Positions 6,560 to 14,674 of a stretch of 16,038 nucleotides of DNA are shown one piece after another. The translations under genes and the position numbers were made by a program. This DNA is from Desulfobulbaceae bacterium (GTDB lineage Bacteria; Desulfobacterota; Desulfobulbia; Desulfobulbales; UBA5123). The stretch is taken from assembly GCA_029865195.1 (NCBI GenBank), contig JAOUHH010000025.1, positions 1 through 16,038 of the forward strand, in the 5' to 3' direction. The first letter of the stretch is position 1. Every line of letters begins with the position of its first letter. Under the pieces are notes generated by a model. That model ran no database searches. It was given only the letters and a program-made list of their open reading frames with translations, and had not been told where the DNA came from.

Positions 6560-8200
6560 CTACTCCCAGACGTAGGTGCCGGACAACTGCGGATCCGTCT
6601 GCCATGGGGCCTTCATGTAGCTCCAGACCTTGCTGCCCACCAGGCGGTCGATCTCCTTGTAGAAGTTGATCGCGCCTGCAAATCCCGCATAGGGGCCGCC
6701 GGAGTCGTAGCTGTGCAGCTGCTTCATAGGCACGCCCAGTTTCTGGATGGAGAACTTCTCCTTGATGCCGGCGCAGAAGATATCCGGCTTCATCAGCTCC
6801 ACCAGTTTTTCGGCCTCGTACTGGTTGAGGTCGTCGACGACAATGGTGCCCTGCTCCAGATCCGGGTTGAGGCCGTCGTAATGTTTGAACTGGAAGCCCG
6901 CCTTTTCGAGCTTTTCCATTTCTTTTGCGGTTTTACGAGGCTTGAAGCGGGTGGGATCGGCCTCCACCTCCAGTTCTTCGATGTTGCGGCTGTCGGCGTC
7001 GAGGGTGATCTGGGGGATCACCTGACGGCCTTCGTAGTCGTCGCGGTGGCCGAACTCGTAACCGGCGGAGATGGTCTTCATCCCCATCTCCTTGAACAGC
7101 TCGTTGTAGTGATGGGCGCGGGAGCCGCCCACGAACATCATCGCCGTCTTGCCGGCGGTGCGGCTCTTGACGTCGGCGGCGATCTTCTCCACCTCCGGCA
7201 TCTCCTCGGCGATGACCTTTTCCACCTGGGCGATCAGCTTCTTGTCGCCGAAGTACTCGGCGATCTTGCGCAGGCTTTTGGCGGTCGCCTCGGCGCCGAT
7301 GAAGTTCACCTTGATCCAGGGGATGCCGAACTTCTCCTCCAGCATGTCCGCCACGTAGTTGATGGAGCGGTGGCACATCACCGCGTTGAGATCCGCGGTG
7401 TGGGCCGAGCAGAACTGGTCGTAAGTCGAGTTGCCGGAGAAGGTCGAGATGTTGGTGATCCCGCACTTCTTGAAGATCCGGTCGATCTCGAAGCCGTCGC
7501 CGCCGATGTTGTACTCGCCCAGCAGGTTGATCTTGAACTTGCCTTCCTTCACCTCGTCGTTCAAGCCCACCAGATGTTTAAAGACCTGGTTATTGGCGAT
7601 GTGATGCCCGGCCGACTGGGAAACCCCCTTGTAGCCCTCGCAGGAGAAGGCGTAGACGTTGCAGTCGCCCAGTTCTTCCTTCATCTGGGCGGTGACGGTG
7701 TGGATGTCGTCGCCGATCAGGCCCACCGGACAGGTGGCGAAAACGGCGATGGACTTCGGGTGGAAGAGGTCGTACGCCTCCCGGATCGCCGCCCGCAGCT
7801 TCTTCTCGCCGCCGAAGATGATGTCCTGGTCCTGCATGTCGGTGGAGAAACAGTAGGGCATGTAGTTCTCGCCGTCCGGACCCGCGTCGGTCTGGTTGCG
7901 GCGGGTGAGCCAGGAGTAAAAGGCGCAGCCGATGGGGCCGTGGGTGATGTTGACGATATCGCGGGTCGGGCCCATGATGACGCCCTTGCAGCCGGCATAG
8001 GTGCAGCCGCGCATGGTGATGATGCCGGGGATGGTCCGGACGTTGGCCATGATCTCCGGCGTCTCGTTCTCCAGGGCCTCGTTGATCATTATCTGCTTGG
8101 CGCGTTTGCGGGCCACCTTGGGCGGATACTTCTTGAGCAGCTCCGCCTTGATGTCGGTGGGATCCCACTGCACCAGTTTTTTCTTGGTTGTCGTTGCCAT
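6560..8200 (-). CDS. nifD: Nitrogenase MoFe protein alpha chain (clostridial type)
   Basis: 546 residues, with AAGGAGA upstream of the ATG. It forms the catalytic MoFe protein with NifK, in the cytoplasm. P-cluster ligands C66 (RGCTYAGCKG), C92 (GPIGCAFYS) and C157 (ATCPVGLIGDD) correspond to C62, C88 and C154 of Azotobacter. FeMo-cofactor ligands are C276 (VMCHRSINY) and H496 (QLHSYDSGGPY), matching C275 and H442. Q195 and H199 in GVSQSAGHH, matching Q191 and H195 near the active site, are kept, which supports a molybdenum nitrogenase rather than a vanadium or iron-only type. Residues about 391-445 are an insertion absent from Azotobacter NifD but typical of the C. pasteurianum type. It starts 21 bases after nifI2. 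Confidence 0.98.
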   Translation of the reverse strand: MATTTKKKLVQWDPTDIKAELLKKYPPKVARKRAKQIMINEALENETPEIMANVRTIPGIITMRGCTYAGCKGVIMGPTRDIVNITHGPIGCAFYSWLTRRNQTDAGPDGENYMPYCFSTDMQDQDIIFGGEKKLRAAIREAYDLFHPKSIAVFATCPVGLIGDDIHTVTAQMKEELGDCNVYAFSCEGYKGVSQSAGHHIANNQVFKHLVGLNDEVKEGKFKINLLGEYNIGGDGFEIDRIFKKCGITNISTFSGNSTYDQFCSAHTADLNAVMCHRSINYVADMLEEKFGIPWIKVNFIGAEATAKSLRKIAEYFGDKKLIAQVEKVIAEEMPEVEKIAADVKSRTAGKTAMMFVGGSRAHHYNELFKEMGMKTISAGYEFGHRDDYEGRQVIPQITLDADSRNIEELEVEADPTRFKPRKTAKEMEKLEKAGFQFKHYDGLNPDLEQGTIVVDDLNQYEAEKLVELMKPDIFCAGIKEKFSIQKLGVPMKQLHSYDSGGPYAGFAGAINFYKEIDRLVGSKVWSYMKAPWQTDPQLSGTYVWE

Positions 8201-8221
8201 TGTTCTCTTCTCCTTGATGGA

Positions 8222-8596
8222 TTAGGCGATTGCCTTGGCGCCCTTTTCGCCGGTTCGGACCCGGACGGCGTCGCTCAGCGGCAGGACAAAGATCTTGCCG
8301 TCGCCGGGCTTGCCGGTCTTGTTGATGTTGATAATGGCCTGAACCACGTCGTCGACCAGGTCGTCCTTGACCACCGCGGTCAGCATCCGCTTGGGGTACA
8401 GTTTGCCCTTTTCGCCCAGGAGGGCGGCCGCCTCTTCGTAGCCTTGGGCCGCGCCCTTAAGAACGGCCGGGTTGGCGAACCCCTTGCCGCGCCCCTGCGC
8501 CTCGTGAGCGAAGAAGGCGTCGACACCGGCGTCGGTGAGGGCCTGCTTGGTCTGGTTCATCATATTGATTCGCACCACGGCGATGACTTCCTTCAT
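8222..8596 (-). CDS. nifI2: Nitrogen-regulatory PII-like protein NifI2
   Basis: 124 residues. The ATG at 8596 lies 2 bases past the nifI1 stop, and its GGAGG lies inside the end of nifI1, so the two should be translated together. It has the PII fold: MKEVIAVVRI start, T-loop region from AQGRGKGF to LLGEKGKLYPKRM (longer than in GlnB, as is usual for NifI2) and GDGKIFVLPL near the C-terminus. In methanogens NifI1 and NifI2 form a complex that binds the MoFe protein and blocks it when 2-oxoglutarate is low, giving ammonia switch-off. The same job is likely here, since no DraT/DraG is in view. Confidence 0.95.
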   Translation of the reverse strand: MKEVIAVVRINMMNQTKQALTDAGVDAFFAHEAQGRGKGFANPAVLKGAAQGYEEAAALLGEKGKLYPKRMLTAVVKDDLVDDVVQAIININKTGKPGDGKIFVLPLSDAVRVRTGEKGAKAIA

Positions 8597-8598
8597 GG

Positions 8599-8949
8599 TT
8601 ATGCCTCCTTGGCTTCCTCGCCGTTCTCCTTGATGCCGGAGCTGATGGTGTAGGACTCCTCCACCTCGGTGACGAAGATCTTGCCGTCGCCGAATGCGCC
8701 CTTACCCTTGGTGCGGGCGGTGTTGATGATCGTTTCGATGACGAAATCCTTGTCCGTGCTCTTCACCACGCTCATCAGCATGGTTTTGGGAATCTCGTCG
8801 TAGGTGACCTCGCCGATCTTGATGCCGCGCTGCTTGCCGCGGCCGGCGACGGAGTATTTGGTGACGGCGGGAAAGCCCGCGTCCATGAGGGCGGCGAGGA
8901 CGCTGTCCGCTTTCTCCGGCCTGACGATTGCTCTGATCATGGTCAACAT
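8599..8949 (-). CDS. nifI1: Nitrogen-regulatory PII-like protein NifI1
   Basis: 116 residues. The ATG at 8949 has GGAG 8 bases upstream; a second in-frame ATG at 8940 gives the common MIRAIVRPEK start but is too far from that site. PII features are MIRAIVRPEKADSVLAAL, the T-loop with GRGKQRGI and the GDGKIFVTEVEES segment. It lacks the uridylylated tyrosine context of GlnB. It works with NifI2 as the nitrogenase switch-off sensor. It is separated from nifH by 73 bases that contain a REP-like hairpin, which may let nifH mRNA accumulate above the rest. Confidence 0.95.
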   Translation of the reverse strand: MLTMIRAIVRPEKADSVLAALMDAGFPAVTKYSVAGRGKQRGIKIGEVTYDEIPKTMLMSVVKSTDKDFVIETIINTARTKGKGAFGDGKIFVTEVEESYTISSGIKENGEEAKEA

Positions 8950-8980
8950 TGTCTATTCTCCATTTTTTGAAATTTTTTCT

Positions 8981-9005
8981 GTAGGAGCCCCTGCGGGGCG
9001 AATTC
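8981..9005. repeat. REP-like hairpin between nifH and nifI1
   Basis: GTAGGAGCCCCTGCGGGGCGAA has the shape of the widespread GTAGGAGC...GCGAA REP elements: a GTAGGAG tetranucleotide-type end followed by a short hairpin (GCCCC 8987-8991, GGGGC 8995-8999). No T run follows on the minus strand, so it is not a simple terminator. It could protect the 3' end of the abundant nifH message. Confidence 0.5.
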
Positions 9006-9022
9006 TGCGAGCCTGGCCGCGG

Positions 9023-9847
9023 TTAGTTCATCAGGCCGTAGTCCATGAGCAGCTTCTCCAGTTCCTCGATCTCCAGCGGGGTGGGGACCACGAACTTCTT
9101 GTTGGCGTCGATGGCCTTGGCCAGGCCACGGTACTCGTCGGCCTGCGGGACGTCTTTGTTCCATTCGATGACCGTCTTGCGGTTGATCTCCGCCCGCTGT
9201 ACGTCGTTGTGGCGGGGGACGAAGTAGATCATCTGGGTGCCGAGCTTCTTGGCGAATTCCTCGATCATCTCCTTTTCGTTGTCCACGTTTCGGGAGTTGC
9301 AGATCAGCCCGCCCAGGCGGACGTTGCCGGACTGGGCGAACTTGACGATACCCTTGCTGATGTTGTTGGCGGCGTACATGGCCATCATCTCGCCGGAGCA
9401 GACGATGTAGATCTCCTCGGCCTTGCCGTCGCGGATCGGCATCGCGAAGCCGCCGCAGACCACGTCGCCCAGAACATCGTAGAAGGCGTAGTCGAGGCCG
9501 ACCTTCTCTTCGTACGCGCCCAGGGACTCGAGCATGTTGATGGAGGTGATGATGCCGCGCCCGGCGCAGCCGACGCCGGGCTCGGGGCCGCCGGATTCGA
9601 CGCAGAGGGTGCCGCCGTAGCCTTCCTTGCGGATGTCGTCAAGCTCCACGTCCTCGCCCTCCTCGCGCAGGGTGTCGAGCACCGATTTCTGGGCCAGACC
9701 GCCCAAAAGCAGGCGGGTGGAGTCCGCCTTGGGATCGCAGCCGACCACCATGACCTTGCGGCCCAATTCGACCAGCCCCGCCACCGTGTTCTGAGTGGTG
9801 GTGGATTTGCCGATCCCGCCCTTGCCGTAAATTGCTACCTTTCTCAT
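9023..9847 (-). CDS. nifH: Nitrogenase iron protein (dinitrogenase reductase)
   Basis: 274 residues, the normal length. The ATG at 9847 has a perfect AAGGAGG 6 bases upstream; the longer open frame to 10069 runs through the promoter and is not coding. NifH is a homodimer with one [4Fe-4S] cluster that feeds electrons to NifDK with ATP hydrolysis. Visible parts: P-loop GKGGIGKS (8-15), switch region with DPKADSTR (38-45), cluster ligands C94 (GVGCAGRG) and C131 (DVVCGGF), and R97, the residue ADP-ribosylated in organisms that use DraT. It is the first gene after the sigma-54 promoter at 9946-9961, leaving a leader of roughly 85-90 bases. Confidence 0.99.
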   Translation of the reverse strand: MRKVAIYGKGGIGKSTTTQNTVAGLVELGRKVMVVGCDPKADSTRLLLGGLAQKSVLDTLREEGEDVELDDIRKEGYGGTLCVESGGPEPGVGCAGRGIITSINMLESLGAYEEKVGLDYAFYDVLGDVVCGGFAMPIRDGKAEEIYIVCSGEMMAMYAANNISKGIVKFAQSGNVRLGGLICNSRNVDNEKEMIEEFAKKLGTQMIYFVPRHNDVQRAEINRKTVIEWNKDVPQADEYRGLAKAIDANKKFVVPTPLEIEELEKLLMDYGLMN

Positions 9848-9945
9848 CTGTTTCCTCCTTGGAATGTGGTGATGAAGATCATTTCGCGCCGTTGTAAAGC
9901 CGGGCGCTTGTCTGATTGCGTTTGCCTCCGTTGTCAGTTCCCTAG

Positions 9946-9961
9946 AGCAATGGGGGTGCCA
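9946..9961 (-). promoter_or_regulatory. Sigma-54 promoter of nifH
   Basis: Minus strand TGGCACCCCCATTGCT matches the -24/-12 consensus TGGCAC-N5-TTGCW at every fixed base, with the required GG-N10-GC spacing. Transcription should start about 12 bases downstream, near 9934, ahead of nifH. Confidence 0.95.
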
Positions 9962-9982
9962 CTGCGGCAGACAAAAATGATT

Positions 9983-9995
9983 ATTCAATAATTTC
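9983..9995 (+). promoter_or_regulatory. Possible IHF site
   Basis: ATTCAATAATTTC resembles WATCAANNNNTTR with two mismatches. It lies in an AT-rich patch between the -24 element and the NifA site, the usual place for an IHF bend in nif promoters. The match alone is weak; the position is the main support. Confidence 0.35.
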
Positions 9996-10061
9996 CGGCA
10001 GTTGGGTGCGAATTGGCGGCCGCCGTGAGTGGATTGGGCAGAGGTGGCGGCAGCGCTTTTT

Positions 10062-10077
10062 TGTGGCAATGTTTACA
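10062..10077. promoter_or_regulatory. NifA upstream activating site (TGT-N10-ACA)
   Basis: TGT-GGCAATGTTT-ACA is an exact match to the NifA binding consensus. Its centre is about 135 bases upstream of the predicted nifH start of transcription, within the usual 80-150 range. It is the only exact match in the proper range. Confidence 0.8.
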
Positions 10078-10164
10078 AAAGTGGACCCGTGGGCACTGTT
10101 TTGTCAGGGTGGGTTGCCGGCATCGATTTTTGTAAGCGATGGCGATGGTAATATCGGTTTGTTT

Positions 10165-10176
10165 TACAAATTTGTA
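10165..10176. promoter_or_regulatory. 12-base palindrome, possible operator
   Basis: TACAAATTTGTA is a perfect palindrome. Related half-sites TTACAAA (10073-10079) and TTTGTAA (10129-10135) occur in the same region. The binding protein is unknown, and AT-rich sequence makes chance occurrence fairly likely. Confidence 0.3.
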
Positions 10177-10298
10177 TTTCCCCCATGATTGATTTTACTC
10201 TTTTGTTTGTTTGGTGGTCGTCGCCTGTTGTGTCGTTTTTGTTTGTATGTGTTTGGAATTACGCGGTTTGTGTGTTGCGGTGGGGTGTCTGTGGGGCG

Positions 10299-10314
10299 AG
10301 GTACAATAATTGCA
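10299..10314 (+). promoter_or_regulatory. Candidate sigma-54 promoter of nifA
   Basis: AGGTACAATAATTGCA has exact GG-N10-GC spacing, a perfect TTGCA at -12 and 4 of 6 at -24. It would start transcription near 10325, about 60 bases before the preferred nifA start. A TGT-N10-ACA match (10290-10305) overlaps its -24 part. Confidence 0.5.
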
Positions 10315-10385
10315 AACCAGGAATGATGGTTTGTCTTAATCAATATGCGCCCGTTGCCACGGGCAGGACGGCGGAGAGGGAAGGC

Positions 10386-11993
<1,608 letters not shown>

Positions 11994-12130
11994 GGTGTTC
12001 AGCCGTTCGGGAGGCTGGATAATTGTTGGGGCGGATCGGGGAATTGGCGAATGCGTTGGGGGTACACCGGTCGCGGTTATTGGTAACTGTGGTTTGCCGG
12101 GCTGGAATGGAATGGTAATAAAAGGAGGAA

Positions 12131-13867
12131 ATGGTGAACAAGAAATTGGGAATCGGGGCCAGGCTGTATCTCTCTTTTGGCGCGGTGCTGGTCGTATTTG
12201 CCTGTGTTTGTCTGTATCAGGTGATGGGCATCAACAGGCTTGGCGTCTTGCAGGACGAAGGGGCGGGTCGTAACGAGGATGCCCTTGCCGTGGAAGGCGT
12301 CGGCACGAGGGTGGCGGCGTCCTACGGCGTTATGGCGGATGCGGTGATTAACCGTAACCTGGATGAAACCTTGAAGAATTTTGCCGACCTTGAAAAGGAG
12401 GCGGAAACTGATATCGCAACTGTTAGGGGGCTTGTGGACACCGAGGCGGAAAGGGCCTTGGCCGAGGAGTTTGCCAAAAACTATCAGCAGTATCTCCGGC
12501 TTTTTGCCGCTGAGTCGCTGCCCATCCTGCAAAAAAGCAAAACATTGCAGATCGGAAGCAGCGAACTTGCCACAGCTGAAAATCATTTGCGGGAAGTGGA
12601 TGACAAGTTGGATGCCTTGAAAGGGCAGGCGGAAGAGCCCCTAAAGAAGATTATTGCCTCCCTGAGAGATGAAAGCCGCGAAGCCGATGAGGTTTTCGAT
12701 GGCATCCGCAAGCGGACCATCGCGGTGGCGATTTCGATCTCGATGTTGGCGGTAGTGATCGGGTTGGGGCTTGCCTTTGCCATTACCCGTTCCTTGCTGC
12801 GGCAACTGGGCGCCGAGCCGGAGGAGGTGGCCGGCATCGCGCAGCGAATCGCCGCCGGCGATCTTGCCATTGCCCTAGATCATGAGCGACAGGCCACCGG
12901 GGTTTTTGATGCCATGCGCAAGATGGTGAGCAGTTTGCGCGAGAGGGCTGATCTGGTTACCGCTGTTGCCGGCGGGGATTTGACCAATGCAGTGAAGCTC
13001 GCCTCAAACGAGGATCAGTTCGGGCGCGCCCTGCAGGCCATGAGCAAGGGGCTCAATGAGATGCTCGGCCAGGTGCGGCAGGCGGTGGATCAGATCGCCA
13101 CCGGCTCCGGGCAGGTTTCGGCGGCAAGCCAGTCCCTCTCGCAGGGGGCAACCGAGCAGGCCGCTTCGCTTGAGGAGATCACCAGTTCGATGGCCGAGGT
13201 TGGTTCGCAAACCAAGCTTAACGCCGAAAACGCCACCCAAGCCAACCAGTTGGCGGGCCAGGCCCGCAGTGCTGCCGAGGGCGGCAATGCCAAGATGCGG
13301 GAGATGGTCACCGCCATGGGCGAGATCAACGAGGCGGGCCAGAACATCTCGAAGATCATCAAGGTTATCGACGAGATCGCCTTCCAGACCAACCTGCTCG
13401 CCTTGAACGCGGCCGTAGAAGCAGCCCGAGCCGGGCGTCACGGCAAGGGCTTTGCGGTGGTCGCCGAGGAGGTAAGAAACCTTGCCGCCCGTAGCGCCAA
13501 GGCGGCCAAGGAGACCGCCGAACTCATCGAGGGGTCGGTTGCCAAAACCAAGAACGGCACCGAGATCGCGGAGGCTACCAGCGAGGCGCTGGCGGAGATC
13601 GTTAGCGCGGTGGCCAAGGTAACCGATCTGGTCGGCGAGATTGCCGCTTCGTCCAACGAGCAGGCGCAGGGGATCGGCCAGGCCAATCAGGCCCTGGGGC
13701 AGATCGATCAGGTGACTCAGCAGAACACGGCCAGCGCCGAGGAGTGCGCGGCGACCTCCGAGGAGTTGGCCGCGCAGGCAGGACATCTCAACGAACTGGT
13801 CGCCCGTTTCAAGCTTCGCGGGTTGAGTGACGGCGCGGGCGGCGGGGTCCTCCGTCTTGATGCCTAA
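12131..13867 (+). CDS. Methyl-accepting chemotaxis protein
   Basis: 578 residues. Transmembrane helices at about 12-32 and 196-219 enclose a periplasmic, helical, four-helix-bundle-like sensor (33-195). Two HAMP-like units follow (about 220-315), then the coiled-coil signalling domain with the conserved tip EIAFQTNLLALNAAVEAARAG (416-436, around position 425). No NWETF-type C-terminal tether. The ligand is unknown. GGAGG lies only 2 bases before the ATG at 12131 but 5 bases before the next codon, GTG at 12134, so the protein may really start at GTG. It begins 137 bases after nifA on the same strand, with no clear terminator between them, so cotranscription is possible. Confidence 0.95.
   Translation: MVNKKLGIGARLYLSFGAVLVVFACVCLYQVMGINRLGVLQDEGAGRNEDALAVEGVGTRVAASYGVMADAVINRNLDETLKNFADLEKEAETDIATVRGLVDTEAERALAEEFAKNYQQYLRLFAAESLPILQKSKTLQIGSSELATAENHLREVDDKLDALKGQAEEPLKKIIASLRDESREADEVFDGIRKRTIAVAISISMLAVVIGLGLAFAITRSLLRQLGAEPEEVAGIAQRIAAGDLAIALDHERQATGVFDAMRKMVSSLRERADLVTAVAGGDLTNAVKLASNEDQFGRALQAMSKGLNEMLGQVRQAVDQIATGSGQVSAASQSLSQGATEQAASLEEITSSMAEVGSQTKLNAENATQANQLAGQARSAAEGGNAKMREMVTAMGEINEAGQNISKIIKVIDEIAFQTNLLALNAAVEAARAGRHGKGFAVVAEEVRNLAARSAKAAKETAELIEGSVAKTKNGTEIAEATSEALAEIVSAVAKVTDLVGEIAASSNEQAQGIGQANQALGQIDQVTQQNTASAEECAATSEELAAQAGHLNELVARFKLRGLSDGAGGGVLRLDA
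13112..13321 (+). repeat. Near-duplicate chemoreceptor segment (first copy)
   Basis: This coding stretch of the first receptor pairs with 15827-16036 of the second. The encoded 70 residues agree at 62 positions, and many codons are identical. The surrounding sensor domains are unrelated. The match runs up to the window edge, so its full length is unknown. Confidence 0.8.
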
Positions 13868-14117
13868 CCTATTTTGACTGCATTTTTATTGAAATGGCAG
13901 CTTGTCTATTGCAATCCCTCTTTTGATGACTTGGCGATAGGTGGAATGTAGTTTGATGTAATGAGAAATTGTTATGCGTCTATGCGGAAGTGTTGCGGTA
14001 ATTTAATTGATAATGATTGTTGGTTTATGGTTTAGTTTCAGTAGTTAAAAAGTTGCTTGATTTTTGATGTAGTTTTGCGAGACAGTAAGAAACGTTGAAA
14101 ATTCGGGAGGAGTGGTG
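13868..14117. other. AT-rich spacer before cheW
   Basis: 250 bases, clearly richer in A and T than the neighbours. It probably holds a promoter for cheW and the second receptor, but I see no convincing sigma-70, sigma-54 or sigma-28 pair and no open frame of note. No hairpin-plus-T-run terminator was found for the receptor gene. Confidence 0.45.
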
Positions 14118-14624
14118 ATGGCTGAAGAACTCGATTTGGAAGATGATCTGTACAGCGACGAAGATACCATGAAGGACAAGTATCTCACCTTCCATCTGGC
14201 GGGCGAGGATTATGGTATAGATATTGAGTATGTAACTGAAATAATAGGTATTCAGCGTATCACCGAGGTGCCGGACATGCCCGATTTCGTCAAGGGTGTG
14301 ATCAACCTGCGCGGCAAGGTGATCCCGGTGATGGACGTGCGGCTTCGGTTCCATTTGCCGGAGCGTGAATACGACGTGCGGACATGCATCATTGTTGTCG
14401 ATATCAACGCCACGGCCGTGGGGCTGGTGGTGGATCAGGTCAACGAGGTGGTCGATATCCCGGAGGATCACGTCGAGCCGCCGCCCCGCACCACCAAGGG
14501 GGCGAGCAGCCGTTTTCTGAAAGGGATGGGCAAGGTGGACGATCAGGTCCGGATCCTGCTCAACGTCGATAGTCTGCTTTACGAGGAAGAGTTCCAGCAG
14601 GTGGCGGGTGCAGTCGGCCGGTGA
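14118..14624 (+). CDS. cheW: Chemotaxis coupling protein CheW
   Basis: 168 residues. Of the three stacked starts (GTG 14112, GTG 14115, ATG 14118) the ATG is best spaced, 7 bases after GGGAGG. CheW links chemoreceptors to the CheA kinase at the inner membrane. The single CheW domain spans about 20-155, with KYLTFHLAGEDYGIDI at its start, VPDMPDFVKGVINLRGKVIPVMDVR in the core and GLVVDQVNEVVDIP near the end. An acidic stretch of about 18 residues precedes it. It sits between two receptor genes, 50 bases before the second, but no cheA, cheY, cheR or cheB is in the window. Confidence 0.95.
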   Translation: MAEELDLEDDLYSDEDTMKDKYLTFHLAGEDYGIDIEYVTEIIGIQRITEVPDMPDFVKGVINLRGKVIPVMDVRLRFHLPEREYDVRTCIIVVDINATAVGLVVDQVNEVVDIPEDHVEPPPRTTKGASSRFLKGMGKVDDQVRILLNVDSLLYEEEFQQVAGAVGR

Positions 14625-14674
14625 TGTTGTGACTCTTTGGTTCTTGCTGCAAACGTGAATGGAGGAAGGGATTA

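Larger units (their letters stand above)
9848..10385. other. Divergent nifH/nifA control region
   Basis: 538 bases with no gene. It holds, from left to right, the nifH sigma-54 promoter, a possible IHF site, a NifA-type upstream site, several TTACAAA/TTTGTAA half-sites including a perfect 12-base palindrome at 10165-10176, and a sigma-54-like sequence just before nifA. Frames that stay open here (to 10069 on minus, from 10185 on plus) are upstream extensions of nifH and nifA without ribosome sites. Confidence 0.8.

Noticed and set aside
6464..8653. Plus-strand open frame of 729 codons opposite nifD and nifI2
   Set aside because: It is the antisense of firmly identified genes with codon-position GC bias; no ribosome site and no recognisable family.
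10043..10056. Second GG-N10-GC match on the plus strand upstream of nifA
   Set aside because: Its -12 region does not resemble TTGCW, and the -24 match is poor.
10185..10385. N-terminal extension of nifA from the ATG at 10185
   Set aside because: No ribosome site, Trp/Val/Cys-rich sequence unlike NifA, and it would span the predicted promoter.
12000..12017. Hairpin CAGCC/GGCTG just after nifA as a terminator
   Set aside because: Only a 5-base stem with an 8-base loop and no T run.
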